Assembly (NCBI RefSeq): GCF_026343955.1
Contig: NZ_JAPKNI010000004.1
Coordinates: 1 to 64,000, forward strand
Reading direction: 5' to 3'
DNA length: 64,000 bases
DNA from: Kaistia defluvii
Lineage (GTDB): Bacteria; Pseudomonadota; Alphaproteobacteria; Rhizobiales; Kaistiaceae
Below are positions 44,168 to 53,111 of this stretch, piece by piece; position 1 is the first letter of the stretch; every line of letters starts with the position of its first letter. Both the position numbers and the translations under genes were made by a program. The notes beneath the pieces are model-generated. The model was given only the letters and a program-made list of their open reading frames with translations. It searched no databases and was not told the DNA's origin.

Positions 44168-45205
44168 TCAGATCAGGAAGTGGTTCTGCATCCACTGCAT
44201 GCCGGCAGCGTTGTCCTTGGTGACGACCGGACCGTCGGTGACGACATTCTTCGGAATGCCCTCGCCGGTCTTCTCGCCACCCGTCACGGCCGCGACGCCG
44301 GCGACGATGGCGCCGCCATGGATACGGGAGGACGGATTGCGGACGGTGGCGTACATGCGGCCATCCGCGACGGCGGCGATCGCCGGCGGCATGGCGTCGA
44401 CGCCGCCGATCAGGATGTCGGTACGGCCGCGCGACTTCATGACGTTGTAGGCGGCGAGCGCCATGTCGTCATTGTGGAAGAAGGCCGCGTCGATCTGCGG
44501 ATACTTGGTCAGATAGGTGTCCCACAGGCGCGAGGCCTTGGTGACATCCCAGTCGGCCGGCTGGTCGTCGAGCACTTCCATGCCCGGATTGGCGGCAATC
44601 ACGGACTGGAAGCCCTTGGCACGACCCTGGGCGCCGGTATGGCCGAGCGCGCCCTGCGTCATGATGATCTTGCCCTTGCCGCCGAGCTTCTGCACGAGGG
44701 CCTGGGTCACCGCGGCGCCCATGAACTCGTTGTTCGGGGCGAGGAAGGTGTGGACGTTGATCTTGTCGAGCGGGGCGATCAGCGTGTCCATGTCGATGAC
44801 CGGGATGCCCGCATCGATCATCTTCTGCACCGGCTGGATCAGCGTGCCGATGCCGAAGGCCTGGATCGCGACGAAGTCCCACTTCTGCGATGCCATGTTG
44901 TCGATGGCGGCGCGCTGCTTGACCGCGTCGAGCTGGCCGTCGAACCAGGTGACCTCGACGTTGAAGAGCTTGCCCCAATGCTCGGCAGCCTGCTTGCCCT
45001 GGGCGCACCAGGTGGCCTGCAGGCCGGCGTTGGAGAAGGCCGCCTTGAGGGGCTTCTCGGAACGGCCTGTGGCCGCGGCCATCTCCTGCGCCATGGCAGG
45101 GCTGATGCCGAGGCCGCCCAACATGGCGGCCGCGCTACCGGCGGCGGTGACGCCGGCAGTGCGGATAAAATCACGACGTGACTTGGAATGCTTGTCTTCA
45201 GACAT
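44168..45205 (-). CDS. Sugar ABC transporter substrate-binding protein (Tat signal)
   Basis: A 345-residue periplasmic sugar-binding protein of the RbsB family (type I fold). The N-terminus SRRDFIRTAGVTAAGSAAAM is a Tat-type signal and cleavage should fall near AMAQ. The mature protein has the usual WFDGQLDAVKQRAAIDNMASQKWD segment and the ligand-site FFHNDDMALAAYN stretch. First gene of the leftward operon; a perfect palindrome lies 50 bp upstream of its ATG. Confidence 0.92.
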   Translation of the reverse strand: MSEDKHSKSRRDFIRTAGVTAAGSAAAMLGGLGISPAMAQEMAAATGRSEKPLKAAFSNAGLQATWCAQGKQAAEHWGKLFNVEVTWFDGQLDAVKQRAAIDNMASQKWDFVAIQAFGIGTLIQPVQKMIDAGIPVIDMDTLIAPLDKINVHTFLAPNNEFMGAAVTQALVQKLGGKGKIIMTQGALGHTGAQGRAKGFQSVIAANPGMEVLDDQPADWDVTKASRLWDTYLTKYPQIDAAFFHNDDMALAAYNVMKSRGRTDILIGGVDAMPPAIAAVADGRMYATVRNPSSRIHGGAIVAGVAAVTGGEKTGEGIPKNVVTDGPVVTKDNAAGMQWMQNHFLI

Positions 45206-45686
45206 CTCTTCCTCCCTCTCCGCTCGTCGAAACGCGAGCTTGAGCGGCCGATCATGACAGCGCTGTCAAAATAGTCAACGCGGTCCGTTTGATAATGTTC
45301 TGCCCGACTTTTACGCTTGACGACGCTATTCATCGCACAATAGCGTAAGGGAGACCGCGTATAGGATCATCGAACTTAAACAAGGCGTTACGCCAGGATT
45401 GGCTAAGATCTGACCGGCCACCTCCCATAAGGAGGTCGCAGGAAGAGCTATACTGTATAGAGAGAGACTTCCGAGCTGGAGGACCCCGTCGACTGACGGG
45501 AGAGCGAGGAAAAAAATCTCCCCTTTCCAGTACATCCCGGCATGCGGATCGGCAGAACATCGATCCGCGCGACACGAAGGACCGAGGATCCGTTCGCGTT
45601 CGGCAATGGATGCATTCAGGCGCTACCGCCTGACTATTTCCACAGATTCAAAAAACAGTTTGAAACTATCAAAGGGTGAGGAAACC
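45206..45686. other. Long leader between two divergent sugar-binding protein genes
   Basis: A 481-bp region with no gene. It holds the LacI-type palindrome (45255-45268), CTATAC-T-GTATAG (45448-45460), ACCTCC/GGAGGT (45420-45436) and CAGGCG/CGCCTG (45617-45632). The last dyad lies in the 5' leader of the rightward gene. Confidence 0.55.
45255..45268. promoter_or_regulatory. LacI-type operator, perfect 14-bp palindrome
   Basis: TGACAGCGCTGTCA, fitting the LacI-family pattern TGNNANCGNTNNCA with a CpG at centre. It lies 50 bp upstream of the leftward sugar-binding protein gene, whose operon encodes a LacI repressor. Confidence 0.7.
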
Positions 45687-46655
45687 ATGCACATCTTCAA
45701 CAGGCGCTCCCTGATCATCGCGTCGTCGGCCATCGCCATGGCGCTGACTGCCACCCAGCCCACCTTCGCGGCCGACAAGAAGACGCTCGCCTTCGTGGTG
45801 AACGTGCCCGCAGACTTCTGGACGATTGCCCGTGCCGGCACCAACAAGGCCCAGGCCGAGCTGCCGAACTACAACATCGAGTTCTACATCCCCGGCGAAA
45901 TGTCGGCGGCCGCGCAGAAGAAGATCCTCGAGGACCTGCTCGCCCGCGGCGTCGCCGGCGTCGCCATCAGCCCGGTCAATCCGGACGACTCGACCGCGAT
46001 CCTCAACGAAGTCGCCTCCAAGGCCGTCCTCATCACCCATGACGCCGATGCGCCGAAGTCGAACCGCCTGATGTATGTCGGCACCGACAACGTCGCCGCG
46101 GGCCGCCAGGCCGGCGAACTGATGAAGAAGGCGCTGCCGGATGGCGGCAAGGCGATGCTGTTCGTCGGCACCATGGATGCCGCCAATGCCCGCGAACGCA
46201 CCCAGGGTATCAAGGAAGCCATCGCCGGCACCAAGATCGAGATCATCGACATCCGCACCGATGGCGGCGACCAGGCCAAGGCCAAGGCCAATGTCGAGGA
46301 TACGCTGACGAAGTACCCGGACATCGACCTGCTGGTCGGTCTGTGGGCCTACAACACGCCGCAGATCTACAACGCCGTGAAGGCGCTGGGTAAGGCCGGC
46401 TCGGTCAAGATCGTCGGCTTCGACGAAGACCAGCAGACCCTCAAGGGGGTTGCCGAAGGCGTCATCGACGGCACCGTCGTCCAGCAGCCCTTCGAGTTCG
46501 GCTATCAGTCGATGATCAACATGGCGAAGCTCATCGAGGGCGACAAGTCGGTCATCCCCGAGAACAAGCTGCAGATCGTGCCGACGCAGGTCATCGACAA
46601 GTCCAACGTCAAGGAATTCGGCGACAACCTGAAGAAGGTCCTGTCCGGCAAGTAA
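45687..46655 (+). CDS. Sugar ABC transporter substrate-binding protein (second importer)
   Basis: A 322-residue RbsB-type binding protein with a signal peptide (about 1-29, ending TFAA). It has VVNVPADFWTIARAGTNKAQAELP and GLWAYNTPQIYNAVKALGKAG near the ligand site. The ATG at 45687 is preceded by GTGAGGA. First gene of a rightward unit with ATPase and permease. A hairpin after the stop (46671-46706) probably raises its transcript level over the downstream genes. Confidence 0.93.
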   Translation: MHIFNRRSLIIASSAIAMALTATQPTFAADKKTLAFVVNVPADFWTIARAGTNKAQAELPNYNIEFYIPGEMSAAAQKKILEDLLARGVAGVAISPVNPDDSTAILNEVASKAVLITHDADAPKSNRLMYVGTDNVAAGRQAGELMKKALPDGGKAMLFVGTMDAANARERTQGIKEAIAGTKIEIIDIRTDGGDQAKAKANVEDTLTKYPDIDLLVGLWAYNTPQIYNAVKALGKAGSVKIVGFDEDQQTLKGVAEGVIDGTVVQQPFEFGYQSMINMAKLIEGDKSVIPENKLQIVPTQVIDKSNVKEFGDNLKKVLSGK

Positions 46656-46670
46656 GCGCCCGATCGCTTG

Positions 46671-46709
46671 CGCGTCCCCGGCCGGCTTCGCCCCGCCGGG
46701 GACGCGTTT
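46671..46709 (+). terminator. Intercistronic hairpin between binding-protein and ATPase genes
   Basis: 12-bp perfect arms CGCGTCCCCGGC (46671-46682) and GCCGGGGACGCG (46695-46706), then TTT. With only three Ts it is more likely a 3'-stabilising or partial terminator. Confidence 0.6.
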
Positions 46710-46756
46710 GGTGCACATGCAGTCCGGGCCGAGGCGCGGACAATCATCTCGCGGGC

Positions 46757-48286
46757 ATGATGACAGAACAAATTCTCGAACTACGGTCCATCACCAAGAC
46801 CTACCCGGGCGTGACCGCCCTCAGCGGCGTTGACCTCACCGTCAATTCCGGCGAGGTGCTCGGGCTGATTGGCGAAAACGGCGCCGGCAAATCCACCTTG
46901 ATGAAGATCCTGGGCGGCGTCGTCGCGCCGAGCGCGGGAACGATCCGGATCGATGGCGTCGAGCACGCCTCGCTGACGGTCAACAGCTCCACCGGCGCCG
47001 GCATCGCCTTCGTCCACCAGGAGCTCAACCTCTTCGAAAATCTCGATGTGGCGAGCAACGTCCTGATCGGACGGGAGCCCCGGTTCGGCGGCTTCATGAA
47101 GCTCATCGACCAGAAGGCGCTGCGGGCCCGGGTGCAGCCCCTGCTCGACCGCCTCGGCGTCGACTTCAACGCCGGCACGCTGGTCGAGGACCTTTCGATC
47201 GCGCAGCGCCAGATGGTCGAGATCGCCAAGGCGCTCTCCTATGACGCCCGCGTCATCATCATGGACGAGCCTACATCCAGTCTCACCCTGACCGAGACGG
47301 AGCGGCTGTTGGCGGTGATCGGCGAACTGCGCCAATCCGGCGTCAGCGTCATCTACATCTCCCACCGCCTGTCCGAAGTGATGGCCTGCGCCGACCGCGT
47401 CGTAGTGCTGCGCGACGGCCAGCGCGTCGGGGCGCTCGATCGCGGTGAGATCACGCATGATGCGATGATCCGGTTGATGATCGGCCGATCGCTGAAATCG
47501 CTCTATGTCCCGCCGAAACAGCCGCCGCGCGACCAGGGGCTGGTCGTCGAGGATCTGGTCACCACCGCCTTTGCCAACAGCAAGGTGTCGTTCACGATCC
47601 GCCGCGGCGAGATTGTCGGGCTGGCGGGCCTGGTCGGCTGCGGCCGCACCGAGGTGGCGCAGGCGATCTTCGGCGTCGACCCGGCGCTTGGCGGGCGCGT
47701 CACGATTGACGGCAAGCCGGTCAAGCTCGGCGACGTCCGCTCGGCCATCGCCCACGGCATCTATCTCGCGCCGGAGGACCGCAAGCGCTCCGGTCTGGTG
47801 CTGGACCTACCGATCGCGGAGAACATCACGCTCGCCAGCCTGCCCCGCTATGCGCGGATGACGCTGGTCGACGCCGCCGCCGAACACAAGGTGGCGGAGG
47901 AACAGGGACGCAAGCTCAAGATCAAGGCGCCCAATGTCGACACGATCGCCCTCACCCTTTCGGGCGGCAACCAGCAGAAGATCGTGCTCGGCAAATGGAT
48001 GTCGATGCAGCCCAATGTCGTGATCTTCGACGAGCCGACGCGCGGCATCGACGTCGGCGCCAAGAGCGAGATCTACGCGCTGATGCGCGAGCTTTCCGAC
48101 GCCGGCGTCGCGATCCTGATGATTTCCAGCGACATGGAAGAGGTGCTGGGCGTCAGCGACCGCATGATCGTCATGCATGAGGGCCACGTCTCCGGCCATC
48201 TCGAACGCAACCAATTCTCCGAACACAACGTACTGACGCTCGCCGTCGGTGGAACGATCCAACAGGAAGCCATCGAACATGCTTAG
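46757..48286 (+). CDS. Sugar ABC transporter ATP-binding protein (second importer)
   Basis: A 509-residue double-cassette ATPase. First cassette: GENGAGKST, LSIAQRQM and IMDEPTSSL; second: GLVGCGRTE, TLSGGNQQK and FDEPTRGID. It powers uptake together with the permease, whose start codon overlaps its stop by 8 bases (ATGCTTAG at 48279-48286), a sign of coupled translation. Confidence 0.94.
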   Translation: MMTEQILELRSITKTYPGVTALSGVDLTVNSGEVLGLIGENGAGKSTLMKILGGVVAPSAGTIRIDGVEHASLTVNSSTGAGIAFVHQELNLFENLDVASNVLIGREPRFGGFMKLIDQKALRARVQPLLDRLGVDFNAGTLVEDLSIAQRQMVEIAKALSYDARVIIMDEPTSSLTLTETERLLAVIGELRQSGVSVIYISHRLSEVMACADRVVVLRDGQRVGALDRGEITHDAMIRLMIGRSLKSLYVPPKQPPRDQGLVVEDLVTTAFANSKVSFTIRRGEIVGLAGLVGCGRTEVAQAIFGVDPALGGRVTIDGKPVKLGDVRSAIAHGIYLAPEDRKRSGLVLDLPIAENITLASLPRYARMTLVDAAAEHKVAEEQGRKLKIKAPNVDTIALTLSGGNQQKIVLGKWMSMQPNVVIFDEPTRGIDVGAKSEIYALMRELSDAGVAILMISSDMEEVLGVSDRMIVMHEGHVSGHLERNQFSEHNVLTLAVGGTIQQEAIEHA

Positions 48287-49283
48287 GAAAGAACTCGGTC
48301 TCTTCCTGCTGATCATCATCATCGGCGCGATTACCGCGGTGCTCAATCCGCAGTTCATCTCGCAGATCAACCTCTCCAACCTCGCCAACCAGATCGGCCT
48401 GTTCGGCCTGTTCGCGATCGGCGTCGGCGTGGTCATCATCACCGGCGGCATCGAATTGTCGGTCGGCTCCATGCTGGCGCTGCTCGGCATCATCTTCCTC
48501 GACCTGCTCGTCAATCACGAGCTCGCCTGGCCGCTTGCCCTGCTGATCACGGTCGGCGGCGGCGTCATCCTCGGCACGATCCATGGCCTGCTGGTGACGC
48601 AGCTCCGGCTGCAGCCCTTCGTCGTCACCCTTTGCGGCCTGCTGATCTACCGCGGTCTGGCGCGCTACTACACCGCCGATTCGACCGCCGGCTTCGGCTA
48701 TGGCAGCGGCTACGAAACTTTGGAATGGCTGGTTTCGGGCCGCGTCGGCGTGGTTCCGAACGCCTTCATCTTCTTCGTCGCCGTCTGCCTGATCATGTCG
48801 GTGGTGCTGCACAAGTCGGTGTTCGGACGCTACCTGTTCGCCGTCGGCAAGAACGAGGAAGCCGCCCGCTTTTCCGGCATTCCGACCAAGCTGGTCATCA
48901 CCGCCGCCTATTCGATCGCGGGCCTGCTGACCGGCCTGTCGGCGATCTTCTTCGTGTTCTACACGCAGTCGGTTTCGCCCTCGGCGCATGGCAATTTCTA
49001 TGAGCTCTACGCCGTCGCGGCGGCCGTGCTCGGCGGCTGTTCGCTGCGCGGCGGCGAAGGCTCGATCCTTGGCATCTTCCTCGGCACGGTTTTGCTGCAG
49101 GTGCTGCAGAACCTCGTCAACATGCTGGGTATCCCGAGCTCGCTGAACTACACGGTGATGGGCGCGGTGATCATGCTCGGCGTCATCGCCGACCGCGAAC
49201 TGCAGCGCCGCCGCATGCAGAAGATCATGATCGAAAGCGCGACGGCCCGCGCCACCGGCAAGCCCTCGGCCGCAGCCGGCTGA
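48279..49283 (+). CDS. Sugar ABC transporter permease (second importer)
   Basis: A 334-residue RbsC-type permease of about ten helices. It includes GIELSVGSMLALLGIIFLDLLV and the cytoplasmic GKNEEAARFSGIPTK loop, then LGGCSLRGGEGS. It starts inside the ATPase gene end. It is the last gene of the unit; a terminator begins 21 bp after its stop. Confidence 0.94.
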   Translation: MLRKELGLFLLIIIIGAITAVLNPQFISQINLSNLANQIGLFGLFAIGVGVVIITGGIELSVGSMLALLGIIFLDLLVNHELAWPLALLITVGGGVILGTIHGLLVTQLRLQPFVVTLCGLLIYRGLARYYTADSTAGFGYGSGYETLEWLVSGRVGVVPNAFIFFVAVCLIMSVVLHKSVFGRYLFAVGKNEEAARFSGIPTKLVITAAYSIAGLLTGLSAIFFVFYTQSVSPSAHGNFYELYAVAAAVLGGCSLRGGEGSILGIFLGTVLLQVLQNLVNMLGIPSSLNYTVMGAVIMLGVIADRELQRRRMQKIMIESATARATGKPSAAAG

Positions 49284-49303
49284 TCCTCGCCATTCAGATG
49301 TAG

Positions 49304-49340
49304 ACGGGGCCTGGGGGCAACCTCAGGCCCCGTTCTTTTG
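49304..49340 (+). terminator. Terminator of the second ABC importer operon
   Basis: 10-bp perfect stem ACGGGGCCTG (49304-49313) / CAGGCCCCGT (49324-49333), 10-nt loop, then TCTTTTG. Confidence 0.9.
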
Positions 49341-49375
49341 TTTGAGGGGGCGGCGCGCCGCGGTGGGTGAGCCTA

Positions 49376-49822
49376 GGAGGCAGGGGGCGACAAGGACTTG
49401 AGAATAGCTGGCTCCAGCAGAGCACCAGACCAGCCATGCCGTGCCTCACCCCACCCTCGGCGTCATCCCCGGCTCGACCGGGAACCCATTCAGCCCAGGC
49501 GGTGGCCGCGCGAGGCTCCCAAAATCCCTGCTGCATGGATCCCGGATCTCCGCTTCGCTGCGTCCGGGATGACGGCGAGGGTGGGGTGGGATGGGAGGCA
49601 GGGATGACGAGAGCTTGTCGAATAGACAGCCGAGCAAAGCGCCCACCACGCACCGCCTCACCCCACCCTCGCCGTCATCCCCGGCTTGACCGGGGATCCA
49701 TTCAGCCGTGTCGGTCGCCGCGCGAGGCTCCCTGAAAACCCCGCTGCATGGATCCCGGATCTCCGCTTCGCTCTGTCCGGGATGACGCCGAGCGTGGGGT
49801 TGGATGGGAGGCAGGGATGACG
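49376..49822. repeat. Tandem ~215-bp intergenic repeat, two copies and a partial third
   Basis: Two imperfect direct copies, each beginning with GGAGGCAGGG: 49376-49593 and 49594-49806, with a short third copy beginning at 49807. Each carries inverted arms of about 20 bp: 49450-49469 with 49566-49585, and 49662-49681 with 49779-49798. The core CATCCCCGGCT-GACCGGG and GGATCCCGGATCTCCGCTTCG phrases look like the mobile-type palindromic intergenic repeats of rhizobia. No coding potential. Confidence 0.8.
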
Positions 49823-49838
49823 GCCCGGGAGACATGAA

Positions 49839-49872
49839 AAAAGGCCGGGGCAGTCGCCTGCCCCGGCCTTTT
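49839..49872. terminator. Bidirectional terminator before otnI
   Basis: 15-bp perfect stem AAAAGGCCGGGGCAG (49839-49853) / CTGCCCCGGCCTTTT (49858-49872) with a TCGC loop. The T-run on either strand lets it end the leftward otnI transcript (stop at 49893). Confidence 0.9.
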
Positions 49873-49892
49873 GCACGCCCGATCGCCCAGGT

Positions 49893-50669
49893 TCAGCGAA
49901 GCGTCGTCTGCTTCATCCAACCGAGGCCATCCAGCGTCGCGCCGGCGGGGCGGTATTCGCAGCCGACGAAGCCGGCATAGCCGAGCCGGTCGAGTTCGTC
50001 GAAGATGCGAAAATCGTTCAGCTCGCCGGTGCCCGGCTCGTTGCGCAGCGGCACGGAGGCGATCTGGACGTGGCCGATGATCGGCAGCATCGCCTCCAGG
50101 CTCTTGATCACGTCGCCATGCAGGATCTGGCGATGATAGATGTCGTATTGGAGCTTGAGATTGGGCAGGCCCAGCTCCTCGATGATTCCCGCCGCCATGC
50201 CGAAATCGTTCAGGAAATAGCCCGGCATGTCGCGGCGGTTGATCGGCTCCAGCACGATGTCGATGCCATGCGGCGCCAAGGTGGCGCAGGCAAAGCGCAC
50301 GGCCTCGCGATAGAGGGCGCCCGCCTCTGAAGATCCGCTCGGCGCCAGGCCCGACATCATGTGCAGCCGCCGGACGCCCGTCGCCAGCGCATAGTCGAGC
50401 GCCTTCGCGACCGAGGCGCGGAACTCGTCCTGCCGGCCTGGCAGCGCCGCGATACCCCGCTCGCCGGCCGCCCAGTCGCCCGGCGGCAGGTTGAACAGCG
50501 CCTGCTCGAGCCCGGCCGCCTTCAGCCTGGCCGCGACATCCTCCGGCGAGAAATCATAGGGGAACAGGAACTCGACGGCCTTGAAGCCGGCATCGGCGGC
50601 GGCGGCGAAGCGGTCGAGGAACGACCACTCGTTGAACATCATCGAGAGATTGGCGGCGAAACGCGGCAT
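49893..50669 (-). CDS. otnI: 2-oxo-tetronate isomerase (hydroxypyruvate isomerase family)
   Basis: A 258-residue TIM-barrel isomerase of the Hyi/OtnI family. It has NLSMMFNEWSFLDRFAAAADAGFKAVE at the N-terminus, the Glu-bearing VLEPINRRDMPGYF and the C-terminal VGCEYRPAG. OtnI isomerises 2-oxo-tetronate to 3-oxo-tetronate, while Hyi acts on hydroxypyruvate; sequence alone does not separate them. The genes beside it, LtnD, OtnK and OtnC, point to the former. It begins 6 bp downstream of the ltnD stop. Confidence 0.85.
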   Translation of the reverse strand: MPRFAANLSMMFNEWSFLDRFAAAADAGFKAVEFLFPYDFSPEDVAARLKAAGLEQALFNLPPGDWAAGERGIAALPGRQDEFRASVAKALDYALATGVRRLHMMSGLAPSGSSEAGALYREAVRFACATLAPHGIDIVLEPINRRDMPGYFLNDFGMAAGIIEELGLPNLKLQYDIYHRQILHGDVIKSLEAMLPIIGHVQIASVPLRNEPGTGELNDFRIFDELDRLGYAGFVGCEYRPAGATLDGLGWMKQTTLR

Positions 50670-50675
50670 CGAAAC

Positions 50676-51608
50676 TCAGTCCTTCTCAGGGGCGGGGGCG
50701 CCGGGCAGGTCGAGGCCGGCGATCATGGCATAGAGGCGCGCGACCGAGGCATCGTCATCCTTGCCCATTCCGGCAGCGGCGGTCATCAGGAACATCTGCA
50801 GCGCCGAGGATGCGATCGGCGTCGCGAACTTCTCGCTGCGCGAGATGTCGGCGATGATGCCGAGATCCTTGGTGAAGATCTCGACGGCGCTTCTCGGCGA
50901 ATAGTCGCCGTCCAGCACATGCGGCATGCGGTTCTCGAACATCCAGGAATTGCCGGCCGAGGCGGTGATCACCTCATACACCTTGGCGATGTCGAGCCCG
51001 AGCCGCTTGGCGAAGACGATCGCCTCGGAGGCGGCGGCGATGTGAACCCCTGCCAGCAACTGGTTGACGATCTTGAAGGAAGCGCCGATGCCCGGCTCGT
51101 CGCCGAGCAGATAGAGCTTGGCCGACATGGCGTCGAGCGCCGCGCGCGCCTTGGCGATTGCCTCGGGCCTTCCGGAAACCAGCATGGTGAGCGCGCCCTC
51201 GGCGGCGCGCGCCGCGCCGCCGGATATCGGCGCGTCGACATAGTGCCGGCCGGTCGCCTCGACCGCCTCGGCGAGCGCCCGCGCCCGCTCCGGCGCCATG
51301 GTGGCGCAGGAGACGATCACCGCGCCCGGCCTGGCAGAGGCCAGCAAGCCACCCTCGCCCAGCAGCACCTGCTGCGTCTGGTCGGCATTGACGACGACGA
51401 TGACGAGGATGTCAGCCGTGGCGGCGGCCTCGGACAGCGAAGCGGCGCCGGCGCCATGCTCGGCGGCAAATTTCGCCACCACCTCCGGGCGGGTGTCGAA
51501 GCCGGTGACGGCGAAGCCGCCCTTGGCCAGGGACTGCGCCATGCCATATCCCATCGACCCGAGGCCGATGACCGAGAGCCGCGCTCCCGTCTCATCCTTC
51601 GTCGCCAT
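50676..51608 (-). CDS. ltnD: L-threonate dehydrogenase-like (beta-hydroxyacid dehydrogenase family)
   Basis: A 310-residue beta-hydroxyacid dehydrogenase with the NAD motif GLGSMGYGMA, APISGGAARAAEGALTMLVSG and the catalytic-Lys segment SFKIVNQLLAG. LtnD oxidises L-threonate (or D-threonate or erythronate in relatives) to the 2-oxo acid. The ATG at 51608 is chosen; the frame extends antisense upstream through otnK and must not be counted. It is divergent from otnK, sharing a promoter region with two LacI-type operators. Confidence 0.88.
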   Translation of the reverse strand: MATKDETGARLSVIGLGSMGYGMAQSLAKGGFAVTGFDTRPEVVAKFAAEHGAGAASLSEAAATADILVIVVVNADQTQQVLLGEGGLLASARPGAVIVSCATMAPERARALAEAVEATGRHYVDAPISGGAARAAEGALTMLVSGRPEAIAKARAALDAMSAKLYLLGDEPGIGASFKIVNQLLAGVHIAAASEAIVFAKRLGLDIAKVYEVITASAGNSWMFENRMPHVLDGDYSPRSAVEIFTKDLGIIADISRSEKFATPIASSALQMFLMTAAAGMGKDDDASVARLYAMIAGLDLPGAPAPEKD

Positions 51609-51653
51609 GACGTGATCCTTTCCGCGGGAACGCCACCCTTGCACGCTCCACCA

Positions 51654-51667
51654 TGCTAGCGCTGTCA
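51654..51667. promoter_or_regulatory. LacI-type operator 1 in the ltnD/otnK region
   Basis: TGCTAGCGCTGTCA, one half identical to the palindrome at 45255 and the other partly degenerate. It is 46 bp upstream of the ltnD start, the same spacing as at the sugar-binding protein gene. Confidence 0.6.
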
Positions 51668-51685
51668 TTGGTTGCGAATTCCCCA

Positions 51686-51699
51686 TGACAGCGCTAACA
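51686..51699. promoter_or_regulatory. LacI-type operator 2 in the ltnD/otnK region
   Basis: TGACAGCGCTAACA. Its centre is exactly 32 bp from that of operator 1, three helical turns, so both lie on one face of the DNA. It is upstream of otnK. Confidence 0.6.
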
Positions 51700-51842
51700 G
51701 TAGGCGATACTAGCCGAGCCGGAGCGGCGGTCGTCAAGCCCATGGGAGGGCGAAACTGCTTTGCGTTGCATTTTGTCGCTGCCCTTCCCCTCAGTCTCCG
51801 TCCGGCGAGCCAGCCTGACCTCTCCTGCAAGGACATGACCGT

Positions 51843-53111
51843 ATGCTGCTTGGATGCATCGCCGACGATTTGACAGGTGCGACCGATCTCTCGCTGATGC
51901 TGTCGCGCGAGGGCCTGCGCACGGTGCAGAGCACCGGCCTGCCGCAGGACGATCTCGACCTTTCCGAGGTCGATGCGCTCGTCGTCGCCTTGAAATCGCG
52001 CACCATTCCGGCGGCCGACGCCGTCGCGCAGTCGCTGGCGGCGGCCGAGTGGCTGCTGGCGCATGGCGCGCAGCGACTGTTCTTCAAATATTGCTCGACC
52101 TTCGATTCGACCGATGAAGGCAATATCGGCCCGGTGGCGGAAGCGCTGCTGAAGCGGCTCGATGCCGGCTTCACCATCGCCTGCCCCGCCTTCCCCGCGA
52201 CCGGCCGCTCGATCTACCAGGGCCATCTGTTCGTCAACGGCGTGCCGCTCAACGAAAGCTCGATGCGCGACCATCCGCTGACGCCGATGCGCGATTCCGA
52301 TCTCCGCCGCGTGCTGCAGCGGCAGACCGACCTGCCGGTCGGACTGGTCGCCTATGCCGATGTCGATGCTGGCGCCGAGGCCATCTCCAAGGCCTTCGCG
52401 CGCGAACAGGCCGCCGGCAAGCGCATCGCCATCGTCGACGCCCTGCAAGATGCGCATCTGCGCGAGATCGGCAAGGCGCTGGTCGACGTGAAACTCGTCA
52501 CCGGCGGCTCGGGCATAGCCATCGGCCTGCCCGCCGCCTATCGGGACGCCGGCCTGATCGACAGGCTGACGCCGCCGGCGACTTCGATCGCCGCGCCCGA
52601 GGGACGCGGCGCGATCCTCGCCGGCTCGTGCTCGGCGGCGACGCGCGGCCAGGTCGCCAAGGCGCAGGAAGCCGGGCTGCCGACGCTCCGCATCGACCCG
52701 CTGGAGATCGCCTCGGGCGCGCTGACGCCGGCATCCGTGATCGACTGGCTGGTGTCGCAGCCCGCCGACGTCACGCCGCTGGTCTACTCCAGCGATGATC
52801 CCGACAGCGTGCGCGCCGTGCAGGAGAAGCTCGGCCGCGACAAGGCGGGAACGCTGGTCGAGGACCTGCTCGCCGCCGTCGCGGCGGCGTTGCCCGCCAA
52901 GGGCTTCACCCGCCTGCTGGTGGCCGGCGGCGAGACGTCCGGCGCCGTCGTCAATGCGCTCGGCGTCAAGGCGCTGTCGATCGGCCCGGAAATCGATCCC
53001 GGCGTGCCCTGGACGCGCAGCCGTTCCGGGCCGGATGTTGCGCTGGCGCTCAAATCCGGCAATTTCGGTACGCCCGATTTCTTCCTCAAGGCATGGAGTT
53101 CGCTCGCGTGA
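51843..53111 (+). CDS. otnK: 3-oxo-tetronate kinase (four-carbon acid sugar kinase, DUF1537)
   Basis: A 422-residue four-carbon acid sugar kinase with the N-terminal GCIADDLTGATDLSLML motif and the C-terminal GGETSGAVVNALGV nucleotide-site motif. OtnK phosphorylates 3-oxo-tetronate at C4. It starts divergently to ltnD, and its stop overlaps the start of otnC by 4 bases if GTG 53108 is used, or by 19 if ATG 53093 is used. Confidence 0.92.
   Translation: MLLGCIADDLTGATDLSLMLSREGLRTVQSTGLPQDDLDLSEVDALVVALKSRTIPAADAVAQSLAAAEWLLAHGAQRLFFKYCSTFDSTDEGNIGPVAEALLKRLDAGFTIACPAFPATGRSIYQGHLFVNGVPLNESSMRDHPLTPMRDSDLRRVLQRQTDLPVGLVAYADVDAGAEAISKAFAREQAAGKRIAIVDALQDAHLREIGKALVDVKLVTGGSGIAIGLPAAYRDAGLIDRLTPPATSIAAPEGRGAILAGSCSAATRGQVAKAQEAGLPTLRIDPLEIASGALTPASVIDWLVSQPADVTPLVYSSDDPDSVRAVQEKLGRDKAGTLVEDLLAAVAAALPAKGFTRLLVAGGETSGAVVNALGVKALSIGPEIDPGVPWTRSRSGPDVALALKSGNFGTPDFFLKAWSSLA

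Noticed and set aside
49376-49822. CRISPR array
   Set aside because: The repeats are about 215 bp long with no spacer-like units between them, so they are an ordinary tandem repeat.
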